Origin: Lentinula raphanica
Taxonomy: Eukaryota; Basidiomycota; Agaricomycetes; Agaricales; Omphalotaceae
Length of the DNA: 64,000 bases
NCBI GenBank assembly: GCA_027919835.1
Contig: JANVFP010000006.1
Span: 372,001 to 436,000, forward strand
Direction of reading: 5' to 3'
Positions 1 through 10,955 of the stretch are shown here, piece after piece. Positions within the stretch are counted from its first letter, which is position 1. Each line of letters starts with the position of its first letter. Made by a program: the position numbers and the translations under genes. The notes under the pieces are model-generated. The model was not told the DNA's origin and did no database searches. It worked only from the letters and a program-made list of their open reading frames with translations.

Positions 1-564
1 GTATATTGCTCTGAGTTTGACTCAGGTTTCTGGATGTTATGAAGCCCATTCAGATTCATAGCATGTATGCATACTGGGACCAATGAACTCACAGTCTGAG
101 AGGGAGTAAACAGTAGGTTACCCGGAGTTGGGACCGAATACACAGTAGCGAATACAGCAAACAAAACGTAGATACGATTCAAGCGCATGTGTATCATTGA
201 TTCTGAAAAACAAGAGTTATCAGCTTGAGTTGCTATACAAAAGATTGAAGGCCTTCTGCAAGGCTGAGCTTCGATGTCCACTGACCAATGTTGACCTATA
301 GACGTCAACTTGCAAAGAGTCAGTCCAAGACTGTGATTCAAATGAGGAGAGAAATATTTACTTTTTAGCGAAGAGGCAAGAGTTTGATTGAAATGATGTC
401 GGCGATGACAACGTTGACCAATAAGAGAAGTGGGATATGACCAGCAGAATTCCTGGGGAAATCGTCTCTAGATTGAGCCTATAAGTATCTGGATTGTCAG
501 TGCGCAAAATGCATCGATTGACGATAATAAGCGGGCAGGTAACCAATGGATACATGAGGCTGTG
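1..564. other. Left-edge stretch without a supportable gene
   Basis: AT-rich intergenic sequence. The open frames on both strands are short, have no credible splice partners and look like chance. It ends where the tandem repeat family begins. Confidence 0.5.
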
Positions 565-1480
565 TCCCACATGTGGTTGTACACTGCCGGGCCACTGGCA
601 GCCATGCGGACTCGGAGCGCAAAGCCATAAACATCAAAAGGCGCACTGTTCTAACCGTAGTGAGCCGTAGCGCAGTGCTGTTATCGAAGATAATCGCGAT
701 GATACTGCATAGTGCAGGATCAGTCGTCATATGTTTTGAGCGAGTTTTCACAGCTTTTCACCTGATGTCCATGGAGCGAGGTCCCCCTTCCATTGAAAGA
801 CTCGATAAGGTCGCGAAGAAAGCATCAAAAGACGCACCGTTGCGATCATAACGCAGTGCTTTTATCGGTTCATGCGATGATACTGCAGGATTAATTATCA
901 TACTATACATTTGAGCTTGAACTTTGAGCCTGATATGTGAGATTCCCTTTCTCCAAAGGAGTTCGGACGTAGTGGCGTGGAGTCTTTGTCGGTTTCCAAA
1001 CCTTGAAAGACTCGAAAAGATTGCTGAGAAAGAACGCCGTTGCGATCATAGTGCAGTCCAGCTATTGAAGATCACATGCAATGATACTGCAAGACCAGTT
1101 ATCATATCTGAAGAGCGAGTTTCAAGTATGCAGCAAGATTCCATCAAAAGGCGCACCTTGACGATCATAGAGCGATGCTGAATTGATTGGAGATCATACG
1201 ATTACTATAGGATCAGTTATCATATCTCTTGAGCAAGTTTCATCCTGTTTCATCTTGATATGTATGCAGCAAGGTTCCCTTTCCATCAGTCGAAAAGATC
1301 ACGGAAAAAGCATCAAAAGGCGCACCAGGGCGCACCATTGTGATCACAGTGCAGTGCTGTTATCGAAGATCAAATGCAGAATCAGTCGTTGTATCTGTTG
1401 ACTCATGAGTTTCCATATGTCTGCAGCAAAGGTACCATTCCCTTCCATTGAGAAACTCGAGAAGATTATGGAAGTGAGTA
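565..1480 (+). repeat. Tandem array of a dispersed repeat, about five diverged copies
   Basis: About five imperfect copies follow one another. Each opens with a variant of ATCAAAAGGCGCAC (near 629, 826, 1142 and 1310; a shorter form near 1032). Then come a GATCATAGTGCAGTGC-like block, a GATGATACTGCAGGATCAG-like block, a TTATCATATCT...GAGCGAGTTTC block and a CCTTTCCATTGAAAGACTCG block. Units vary from about 110 to 210 bp through internal deletions. The first copy is preceded by a roughly 65-bp leader (565-630: CACATGTGGTTG, then CATGCGGACTCGGAG). The same leader is found in reverse complement at 16350-16441, next to the inverted array. There is no coding capacity. I infer a non-autonomous or satellite-like family; its class is unknown. 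Confidence 0.8.
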
Positions 1481-1862
1481 TGCGAGTACAAGTATTGTAT
1501 ATTGACTGAACGTAGAGACTCGACGATCTATAGGAAGAAGTAGAAACTTGAAAAAGTAAGGAATGGTCAAAATCGATTCAAGAGTCGCGTCACAAATTAC
1601 AACAGAAACAACTCACCAGTAACTCCCGAGCGTTCGAGCTTTTTCACTATCTCGAGTCTCCGGAATCTAGTGTGGTGCGGCGTTATTGGTTATTGTGTGT
1701 TGCACTGACTTTTGGAGACAATGGTTTCTCTTTTGTAAAGCTGAGCGCTGTTTCCATTGCCCAGTCCTGTGAGGGAATTCCTGCGTCCTTTGCCCAGAGC
1801 GTCCAGTCCTATGTGACTATCAATAAAATTCAAAGAAGGGTTCGAATATCTCATACCAAGCC
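1481..1862. other. Intergenic stretch between repeat array and pseudogene
   Basis: Nothing recognisable was found here. The frames opening in this stretch overlap the tail of the decayed minus-strand gene or are too short to support. Confidence 0.4.
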
Positions 1863-2960
1863 TTAATGCTCGCCTCTTTTCATCAGGTCTTTCACGGCTT
1901 GAACATAGAGTTCCCATTCGTCAAGCCGATACTTCTCTTTCATGAATCGTTATCACAAAACCTTGCGCCTGAATCGGCCTGATCCTCTCTTGTCCAGCAT
2001 TGGAGCATAGAATTATGAATTCCATTTCGTGGAGTTGAGGTTCATACTGGATACGTGTTCGTTCCCAAGCTCTCTTTTGATTTTGTTCAGGGTGTCGGAC
2101 AACATCCAGATTGATGTAGAGGAGATCTACCGAAGCGTCCACGGTTTTCAGCACCTTGATGAGTAGAACCCTCGCCGCCGGTGATTACCCGCGATCCACA
2201 GAGAGCTTTGGGTCGCGTTCAGCCCTCCATTCGTAGAGCCCGTTCTCTGCCTTTTCTCGGTTGGTGCGGAAGACGTGAGGGAAATCGTCGCTCAAAGCGG
2301 TGTCTGGCTGGGAAACCGCAGTCAAACGTTCCTCTGCGACTGGGATGGTGCCCGCATGCCCCGGGCTTTTACGTGACAGAAACAACTTCAGTTCATGAGC
2401 TACAAGTCGTGGATCATTCTGGCAAAAACGTTATAAAATTAATTTTTTGAGATTGAAAATGATAGCAGAAAAGAGGCGAGGGGCTCCGTCACCGACTCAT
2501 ACCTTGGCTTTGTTCAATGTTTCACTGGAGCTTGATCTCCATCAAGTGAGTCTTTGAGTATACGAGGTTCAATGAAATCCAATGAGGTTCAATGGGAGCT
2601 GTCAGTGTGCAATCGCTCTGACGGTCATCAAAAGAACGAGTATTTTGAGAAGCACGGGTCGAGTTGAATGGATAAGCATGATGAAGATGAAGTTGTCTGG
2701 TTCGTAGAAGGCATCAGCGATTGCCAAACAGTAGTCTCCCCTAGCCAAACAGTGAACATCGCATGGCATGGCAGATGGCTTCTCGGAGGATAAGATAAGC
2801 GAGGCGACGATGGCCTTGAGCGCTTAACCTCTTCCAACCGACTCATCATCGCCGTCGACATTGAACATCGTGTTTTGAGACCCTCCCACCTCCACTCCAG
2901 GTAAATTGACCGCTTTGGTGGGATTGCCCATCCTCGCGAGGTCAAGCCCCAGGCAAAGAA
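1863..2960 (-). pseudogene. Decayed protein-coding gene, family not recognised
   Basis: The minus strand carries five protein-like stretches in successive frames that cannot be joined by plausible introns. About 2960-2827 ends with a stop (TAA 2826-2824), and 2823-2602 continues in the same frame after it. A separate exon-like stretch at about 2417-2189 is preceded by a good acceptor (GCCAG) and ends at a GTAATC donor. Then 2154-1921 is out of phase with that donor, and 1951-1863 is in yet another frame and ends as a typical C-terminus (LDEWELYVQAVKDLMKRG). Gaps between blocks of 24-36 nt are too short for introns here. I see amino-acid composition typical of coding DNA but recognise no motif. 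A multi-exon gene with assembly errors is the alternative reading. Confidence 0.4.
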
Positions 2961-3169
2961 GCCGGTGGATTTTATTTTATTCAAGTTCCTAATAGTAATG
3001 AATGACACGTGATTCGTTCACGTTGACTCACGCGAGAATTTTCTCCAACAATTATTTCTACCTTTCTCGTCGATGATATTCTTGTCGACTTGATTGCTTG
3101 CAGATGAAGAATATGCCTGACCTCAAGTGAGTTGCTCTCCTGTACATTCAAGGAAGGCACTGAAGAAAC

Positions 3170-6100
3170 ATGATCTTTAGTCAAACGGACGAGTCCCAGA
3201 CCTCTCAAGAGTTGGCAAAGCTGTTGGCTAGTGGAAGACCAGATGTGGTAGCGGAGGACGCGCAACTTGCTCATGAGGCCCGTGCGACTGACTCACCTCA
3301 AGATCTTGCCCAGCTGGAGTCTGGCTCGCGTCGAAAGCTCAGTCCGCTTGGTTTAGGACAGGGCCGGCCTATGAGTCCGACACAGAATTGCTCGGACGAT
3401 TTGGTAGAAGAGAAAGCTGTTCATGAAGCGTTGCATAGCTCCCAAAAGGAAAACTTTCATTCATCAACTGAATCATCAATGCTTGGACCAGGTTCCCTTT
3501 ATCCACTAAACGAAAATCCTTTGGCCCGGTCAAAGGAGGTGATTTCCCTTGTTGCCATTCTATTCCCTTCTTTCTAACCTCATTTTCATTCCAGAGTCCA
3601 AATAAAAACCCCAACGTTCTTCCCCATACTTGCTCATCGAACCCCGTTATCCCTTCTCTTCCTTCACCCAGCTCTCAACACAATACTACTCCTCAGACAT
3701 CCGAGTCGCGACCCAAGTCCTCTACTTCCATCCACTGTGTTGACGGATCCTCTGACGAGGTCGCCGAGACGACTTCCAGATCAGAAATGATTTGCAGTCA
3801 TTTCGGTGCCAGCAGTCCTGAACGGCTTGACAGCATGCGAAGGGCTCTCTCTCAGAATCCACCCGCTTCGAACTTCGTCGAATCAGATTCGCAGGGATCG
3901 GAGGGAAGCGACAAAGCCTCTCAGGATTCAGGATCTGGCTCTCAAGACGATGAGCCGCAAGCACAGATCGTGTCTCAGTACGATATGACTGAACTGCGTC
4001 AAATGGAGAACGAGCTTTACGCAGACAGTCAGTCCGGTAGTCAACCAGATACTCAACCCAATACCCAATCCGATTCTCAATCCCAGGAGACGCAAAGCAC
4101 CCAACCCGCGGCCACTCCTGATAACGAGGCTATTAACGAAACCTGGAATAAATACACTCGCCTCCAAATACCTGAACACCTGCGCCGAAAATACCTACCG
4201 TTTGCAAAGGAAGGAGCAGCCCTTCAAGCTGTTCGAAACGATGATTTTTATGACGGACTGGATTCTTCTGCTCCTGAGCCTGATAGAATGGCCCAACAGT
4301 TTCCTGCTGGAGTACCTGACCAGGGCGATTTCGAGCGAGAGACTCAACTCGACGGAAGTTCTCAGGGGCCGGAAGAGAATAGGGTGATTCCAATCCAGTT
4401 TCCTGCTGGGTATGGACCAGCTCCCGAGGATGAAGGCGCAGCCACTCAGATCGAACCTAGTGAAGGTGCGAACCAGAACGAAGATGATCTGTTACCACCA
4501 AGTGATTCCTCGCCCATTGTTGCCGCGCTTTTGGTGCCTCCGTCTAGGTCTAATTCCACTCGCATCAAAACACCTACCGACTCTCAAGAGATCGTACCAG
4601 ATTCAGAGCCTCCTATCCCATCGCCGATTCCAGTTGTCACACTCGAGCGCTCGTCATCTATTCATGTCGCCACCCCTCCAAAACGAATTACGGAACAGCG
4701 TGCCGAACCGTCCGTTCAAGCAATGGAGGTTGATGATGAAGATGATAGGCCGCTAGTTGCTGTGGTTGAATCTGCCCGCAAGAAGGCTGGTATCAAAAAC
4801 AGCGTATCTGTGGAGCAGATGCCACCACCCCCATCCAAGGTTCGCATCCGGTTTAATACTCAACGATAACTCACGGATTGATCAATTTTGTCTTTCTAGA
4901 TTTCCATTGCTGCTGGTCGACGAGGTCCACCTCAAGACGAAGACGAGGAGATGACTGAGACCCACACTGGTACTCGGACTGCTTCTAAAGGCAAGAAATG
5001 TTCTGGACCGGAGGTCGCAGTCAAGGGCCAGCCCAGGAAGAAACGGAAGGGAAACACGGTCCAAGCTTCCGCTCGTCGCAGGAGCACTCGCCCGACACGA
5101 AACCGGCAGTCTCTAGCGGAAAATGACAGTGACGAAGATAATGTTGTTGAAGAAGTAGTTCACGTTAAACAGGAAGATACTGCTACTGAACCAGATGATG
5201 AATCCTACACAACCCCTGCTCCTTCCGCTCAATCCAAACGCAAGCGTTCTGTCGTTCCCTCCTATCCTCGAAAGTCCCTGAAGAAGGAGTCTGGACAAAC
5301 TCCTGCCAATTCCAAATCCCGTTCCCGAAGCATCGCATCGGTCTCCACCCTGAAGACCAAATCGTTGCCTCTGCTACGTGTTCTCGCGCTCTACACGGAT
5401 GGCTACTGGTATCCTGGTACTGTAGGGGATTTCCAGAAGCCGGACAACTACAAAATCGTGTTCGATGACGCTTCAGCGGAATGGGCGAGGACGGGAAGTA
5501 TGCGCAGATTGGACGTCAGAGTGGGCGATGAAGTGACAAATTCAAGGACGAAGAAGCTTGGAACGGTCAAAGAGGTCAAGGAGGATATGGTCGTCGTGTC
5601 GTCCCAATCAGGACCTGATTTCGATTTACCGTACCGTGATCTTTGCATTTCCTGTGACAAGGTCGAATCGCAATGGGAAGACCGAGCGTTGACTCGCACT
5701 CTGCTTGCCGGAATCACGGACATAAGCAGACAGAGCGTCATCCCCGAAAGTGCAGATAACTTCCTTCGGGGCTGTGGGATCATCATCACGTCTACCCCAA
5801 ATGCTCAAGGATGGAACAAGGAGAAGAACGAGATCTTCGCTTCGATGATCGAGAATGGCGCTACTTTGATTGAAGATTGGTCGGATGCACTCCATATTTC
5901 CGGCGTATACGAATACGACTCAGACAGGGGCAAGAAGAAAGGCAAAAAAGGCAAGGCAAAGGATACTGGAAAAAGGAAACCCAAGAGCTGGAAGATCACA
6001 AAGGAGCAGACCCGATGGTTCGAAGACCCTGATATGGGTACCATTCAGCGTGTCTTCGTCCTTGCGGATGCCGTGTGCCAAAAGCCGAAGTACCTCATAG

Positions 6101-6778
6101 CTTTGGCTTTAGGTGTTCCATGTCTCGAGACATACTGGATGACCGATGACCTTCAGGGTGTACGTTCTTGATGTTCTTTCTCGTGATGTATTTGTAACTC
6201 ATTCTGCTGATCTAGCGCAACACTAGAGATTGGCGCCATTATCTTCTTCCCAAGGGATATGACACCCCGACGTCCAACGTGATGTTGTCGCAGTTTCTGA
6301 ACCTAGACTGGGGGTCAACACCCGAACATCTCACGAATATCATGGACAATCCGTATGCCCATAAGCTTTTCGCTGGTATGAATGTTCTCTGCGTCGGCGA
6401 TGACTATATTCCTGAAGAACACGAAGAGAGAATGGTGAGTATTTTGACCTTCTTGTTTACTGTTCCTCGTATTGACTAGGCCTCGGACAGGGTGCTAATA
6501 ACTATGGAGACCTCAAACTCGAAGCTCTGAGAATCGTCGCAAATCGGAGCAAAATCACCTCTGGCGTCGCTCTCATCATTTTGGCAATGGGAGCTTCTCA
6601 AGTAACTGCTGTTGCCGATTTCCAGGATGCACACGAAGACGAACATTTCGACTTCGTGGTGTTCAAGGATATGAAGTGGAATACGAAATACCCTACTCCT
6701 AAAGAAGGCACTAGACATGCGTCTTGGGCTTGGGCGAAGCAATGCTTGATTCGTGGTCAAATGCTCCCTCTATACTGA
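3170..6778 (+). CDS. CRB2: DNA-damage checkpoint mediator, Crb2/Rad9/53BP1 family (Tudor plus tandem BRCT)
   Basis: Five exons: 3170-3538, 3595-4839, 4900-6159, 6216-6434 and 6491-6778. The introns are 56-60 nt, GT-AG and all phase 0, giving 1126 aa. The first about 690 residues are disordered and rich in SQ/TQ, densest near residues 265-295, as expected for ATM/ATR-kinase targets. A Tudor-like fold follows at about 690-765 (LYTDGYWYPGTVGDF, then a FDDASAEW block), then two BRCT repeats at about 820-980 and 1000-1126 (GCGIIITSTP; FAGMNVLCVGDDYI). In this family Tudor reads H4K20 methylation, BRCT binds phosphorylated H2A, and the protein activates the effector kinase. The start is the first ATG in frame; an upstream ATG at about 3109 hits a stop under every splice choice tried. 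It stands alone on the plus strand beside a repeat-rich edge. The family call is firm, the symbol less so. Confidence 0.88.
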
Positions 6779-7189
6779 TACTTCCAACAGTCAAACAGAC
6801 TTTTTGTGCATATCTTGTATTTTTTTTTGCAGTAGCATCGCTATTCTCATGTAGGCGTCTGTTTCTTGCTTGTATCCATTGTATCCACTGCAATCGTGCT
6901 ACTTATATTTTGTTTATCTAGAATCTGCGTACATATATGATGATGATATCTCTAAAGTCGTTGCTTTTCGTGTAAAATAACAGTTGTTGTTTCTATGTAG
7001 CTCGCCTGCCAATACTTTCAGATTCTGATTGCAATCTTGAGTCTGCAGAGGGTTGAAGCTAGAGTATTAGGTAATATAGTATTGACACCAGACTGCAGTC
7101 CAGTGGTTGAATCTAACTTCACTGTTCAACCACATATCGTTATTTCTTTGACTGCGCTGGTCGCCGTGCACGACACTCATTTACTGAAT

Positions 7190-8964
7190 ATGTCTAACTC
7201 ACACCGGAACCCGCCTTATGAGCGAGTCGTCGAGGATCAAACTGCAACTTTCAAGCCCAATACGCGTTTCAAAACCGAAGGAAATCGACCCTCAAAGAGC
7301 AACGAAAGACTCTTCGCCGGTAAAACTCCAGAGGTTCCAGTACCCATTCCAGAAACGGGCGTTACCATAAGTAATCCATCGCCGGCTCTTCCTACTCCTG
7401 TATCTCGTACTACCTTGTCTCCTTACTCCAGTGTTCCCGTCTCTATTACACGCACCACGCTCAATCTCGTGTCTAGCACTTATCCAGCCACTAGAACTTC
7501 TTTTTCAGTGACCCAACAATCTAGTTCATCAGCCATCTCGCTTCCTTCGCCCACTGCAGCAATCCATTCCGCGTCGGTCACACAAAAGCTACCTACTACT
7601 ATCATTGCTCTTCTCGCTGTGGGTTCCGCCTTTTTCCTCTTGGGAATTTTCATTGTCGTCAAAGCTTGCACGCGACCAACACGTCGTACTCGACCGAAAC
7701 CTTCGTTGCCAATTCTCGATGACGCTTTTGCTGATGATGACTTGTACAGTCCTGCCAAAGCCGACTCTCCGATCTTTGGTGGTAAAGAGCGTATGCCCTC
7801 ACAGAACGGCAACGGAACACCCGCGTGGACTTGGACACAATACACAGAAGCCAAGGCAACACAAGCTAATCCTCCGCTTCCTGATTCACATGCCTCGGAC
7901 CAAAGTGTATCTGCTTTATACACAATGCATCCTATATCTCCGGGCGAAACGATTGGTCCAAATGATTTCCTGTTTCCTCGTCCTCCTCCGTCTCAGAGCG
8001 TTCCAACTACGCTGATTTCCAATACGTCTCAATTTGCAATGCCCAACCTCCTGACCACTGCTGCGAGTAGATTCTCGATTGCTCGGTCAGTATCTGTTTA
8101 CCCGGCCTCTCCAGCAGTGCCCGTGGCGGATGGAAAGAATTACACTGCGGATGGACATTCCATCTTGAAGCGCAGCTCCAAGATTGGATTCAGAAGAAGC
8201 CGGACTGACATGACTGAAGTCAACAGTCGGTTGTCAAGGGATTCTTTTGCCTACGACGGAGCGGCTTTGAAGTCACCCCAATTTCTAGCTCATTCTCAAG
8301 CTGAAGCTCCCAGCGCTCCTGTGGGTAGAACTCGAATCAAATCGTCATACTATACACCGGGCTCCTATCCCGCATGTCTTCTCTCCCTTCTTCCACATCC
8401 ACGAAAAGTTCGAAGGCAAAGAATGACGACATGGTCGAATTCAATATACAAGAATTACCGCCTATCCAAAGGACAAACTCACGCAAGGACAGAGATACGA
8501 AGGCGCTCACATCTGCCTTGGGTTTAGCTTCCCCGCCCATGGAGACGATCCCGCTGTCTCCAGTGCAAACTCTCTATCCTGACGACTCGCTGTCTGTGGT
8601 TGACGTGAAGAGGCTGCCCAGTCAAAAAAAGCACAGCAAGAAACCCGCAGTAGCGTTCAGTCCTGCGGATACAAGTACTGCCTTGGGAAGTTTGATGTTG
8701 GTTGATTTCGGGACCACGGTATCAGGGCTTGCTGCGAGATTGGGAGAGAGTATTGAATATGGCTCCAGCAAGAAAATCCCACTCCAGCATGATAAGCCTC
8801 CTCGTGTTCCTTCACCTCCGCCTCTTCCTTCATTAGCGCAGATGGGACTGGAACACTCCAATCCAGAAGCATATGATGAATACAGAAGCCCCACTTACAG
8901 TATTTTCGGTCTCTATGGTGAAGACAGAAAGAGTCGATTGAGCATGCATAGCAAGTTTGGATAG
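7190..8964 (+). CDS. Single-pass membrane protein with Ser/Thr-rich N-terminal part, frameshifted in this sequence
   Basis: The first frame runs from ATG 7190 (the frame is open upstream to 7037 but has no ATG). It holds about 130 Ser/Thr/Pro-rich residues, one strong transmembrane segment (about residues 133-158, LLAVGSAFFLLGIFIVV), a basic stop-transfer patch and a long disordered cytosolic tail. No N-terminal signal peptide is visible, so it is probably a type III protein, similar in layout to fungal Mid2/Wsc-like sensors; that likeness is architectural only. At the C-run 8369-8371 the frame must change by one base to continue into a second frame, which is open from before 8374 to the stop at 8962-8964 and has the same composition. 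One extra C would give about 591 aa. An intron at 8321-8415 (GTGGGT to AAG) would also restore frame, but its donor is poor. Family not recognised. Confidence 0.6.
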
Positions 8965-9160
8965 ATGATCATTTCAATTTTCTATGTCCGTTTAGATTTG
9001 TACAGGATTTTGTTACGTACACAGCCCCCCATGAAATATCAAACTTCGTGTGATCAAATATTTGCTTCGCCTCTGTCCTCAACCACCACATATACATCCC
9101 ATCGAGAACTTGTAGATCAAGCTCTTCTGCTCTACGTCTCTCCCTATTGCCGTCCGCGTC

Positions 9161-10665
9161 ATGTCCACGCTTCCTCACAAGACGGCTAACCCGTTCAAAG
9201 TAGAGCCTAACAGCATTTCGGACGAGGATCTCGGTCTCGCGACCGCAGCTGCTCCTGCACCTTCACTTTGGGGCATTCCTCTCAAATATGTGTCGTACGT
9301 TGGTATTCAGCTTTTTCGTCATAGTCAAACACTGACAACCAAAATCAGTTTGGTTACGCTGGCCGTTCAGAATTCCATGTTGACGATTATCATGCACTAC
9401 TCAAGAGTTTCAATACCTTCCTCGCGGATGTACTCTGCTGCCGCTGCAGTCTTAATGAACGAGGTCCTCAAGGGCTCCATATCACTTCTTATTGCCTACT
9501 GTCGCATAGAATCAAACATCGGCACAGAATCCTCACTTCTTCCCGGCCTCCAACCCAAGGTATTCTTGAGCAAATTCAAGAAGCTATCAAGAGATATTTT
9601 CAGCGCAGATTGCTGGAAGTTATCCATACCTGCGGTATTATACGGTTCGGTGTTCTCCTTCTAACCTCGAGCCTTTGAATGCTAAATTCGCCGTTCGGGG
9701 ATTCTAGTCATACAAAACAACCTGCAGTATGTCGCTGCATCGAATTTGCCAGCCGCTACCTTCCAAGTCAGCTACCAAATGAAAATCTTGACTACGGCTG
9801 CGTTCTCGGTTGTTATGCTGCGGAAAAAGTTGACGTCCTTGCAATGGGTGAGCAAAATCTTGATTATCCGTATGCCCCATCCTTGTGCTCAGTCAACTAC
9901 CACAAGGTCTCACTATTGGCGTTGGCGATCGGCGTCGGCATCGTTCAAATACAATCAGGCGTTGCAGCACATCATGGTTCTTCCATGGAAATATCAACCA
10001 TGAACGCTAGCAAAGGATTCCTCGCAGTCGTGGCGGCTTGCTTCACATCAGGATTAGCAGGCGTCTACTTCGAAATGGTTCTGAAAAACTCTCAAGCTGA
10101 TCTTTGGGTTCGAAACGTCCAACTATCATTATTTTCCTTGCTCCCATGCATCGCACACATCGTGTTCAGCGACTCCGCGGTCCCGTTCGGTTCTTCCGGT
10201 TGGTTTAGTAGTCTCTTCCGCAATTTTGGACCATGGGCTTGGGCAACGATATTGGTTCAAGTCCTGGGTGGTTTGGTGACCGCTATGGTTATCAAATATT
10301 CTGACAACATTCTCAAGGGCTTTGCCACTAGTTTGAGCATTGTCATCTCATTCCTAGCTTCCGTTGCGCTCTTCGATTTCCGCATGACATGGCCCTTCAT
10401 CATTGGCTCGGTCGTCGTGCTCAACGCCACCTGGATGTACAATCAGCATCCGCAGCGGTTCAGACTCGCTTCTGGTCGCGACCTAAAGGCATGGTCTACT
10501 TCCTTGCAGGAAAAATGGCGAGGGGAGAGTCCTTCGCGCGCGCCTTCAGTCAGCCCCATATTTGAGGTCACGTCGTCTTCGATTTCACGAACAGGATCTT
10601 TAATATCTTTATCCCCATCCACTTCTTCGTCGAACTTGCATGAAAAATTCGCTTATGGACATTAA
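9161..10665 (+). CDS. Golgi nucleotide-sugar transporter, UDP-galactose/UDP-GlcNAc type (SLC35A family)
   Basis: Four exons: 9161-9294, 9349-9644, 9708-9847 and 9907-10665, giving 442 aa. The protein has about ten hydrophobic helices. Family blocks are clear: [15 protein letters not shown] in helix 2, [23 protein letters not shown] across the exon 2/3 junction, [41 protein letters not shown] and [15 protein letters not shown] near the C-terminus. These place it in the SLC35A/Gms1 group, which exchanges UDP-sugars for UMP across the Golgi membrane. The substrate (UDP-galactose versus UDP-GlcNAc) cannot be decided from sequence. The last about 70 residues are a Ser-rich cytosolic tail. The exon 2 donor (GTTCGG) is weak but is fixed by the conserved junction. 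It converges with the transhydrogenase gene, 290 bp away. Confidence 0.92.
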
Positions 10666-10955
10666 CTTCTAATCCCTTTTCCATTCATCAAACATCCCTT
10701 CCATTCTTTACGCATCGAACTTTCTTCGTTTTCCCTTCTTTGCGTAGCTCTCTTATGACAATAATTGAGCCTTGGCTCGATAATGCGGACCTATATACCC
10801 TCCCCACCTACATACAATGAACTAATAACAATTCATACTAACTTCGGGGTGAAGAAAGTCTTTCTGCAAATGTCCAGAAATATTCCAATGGTTGCAAGTC
10901 TCATGTTGTGCATTGACTCCTCTAACTTACATACATTCTCACCTTATGATCTGTC

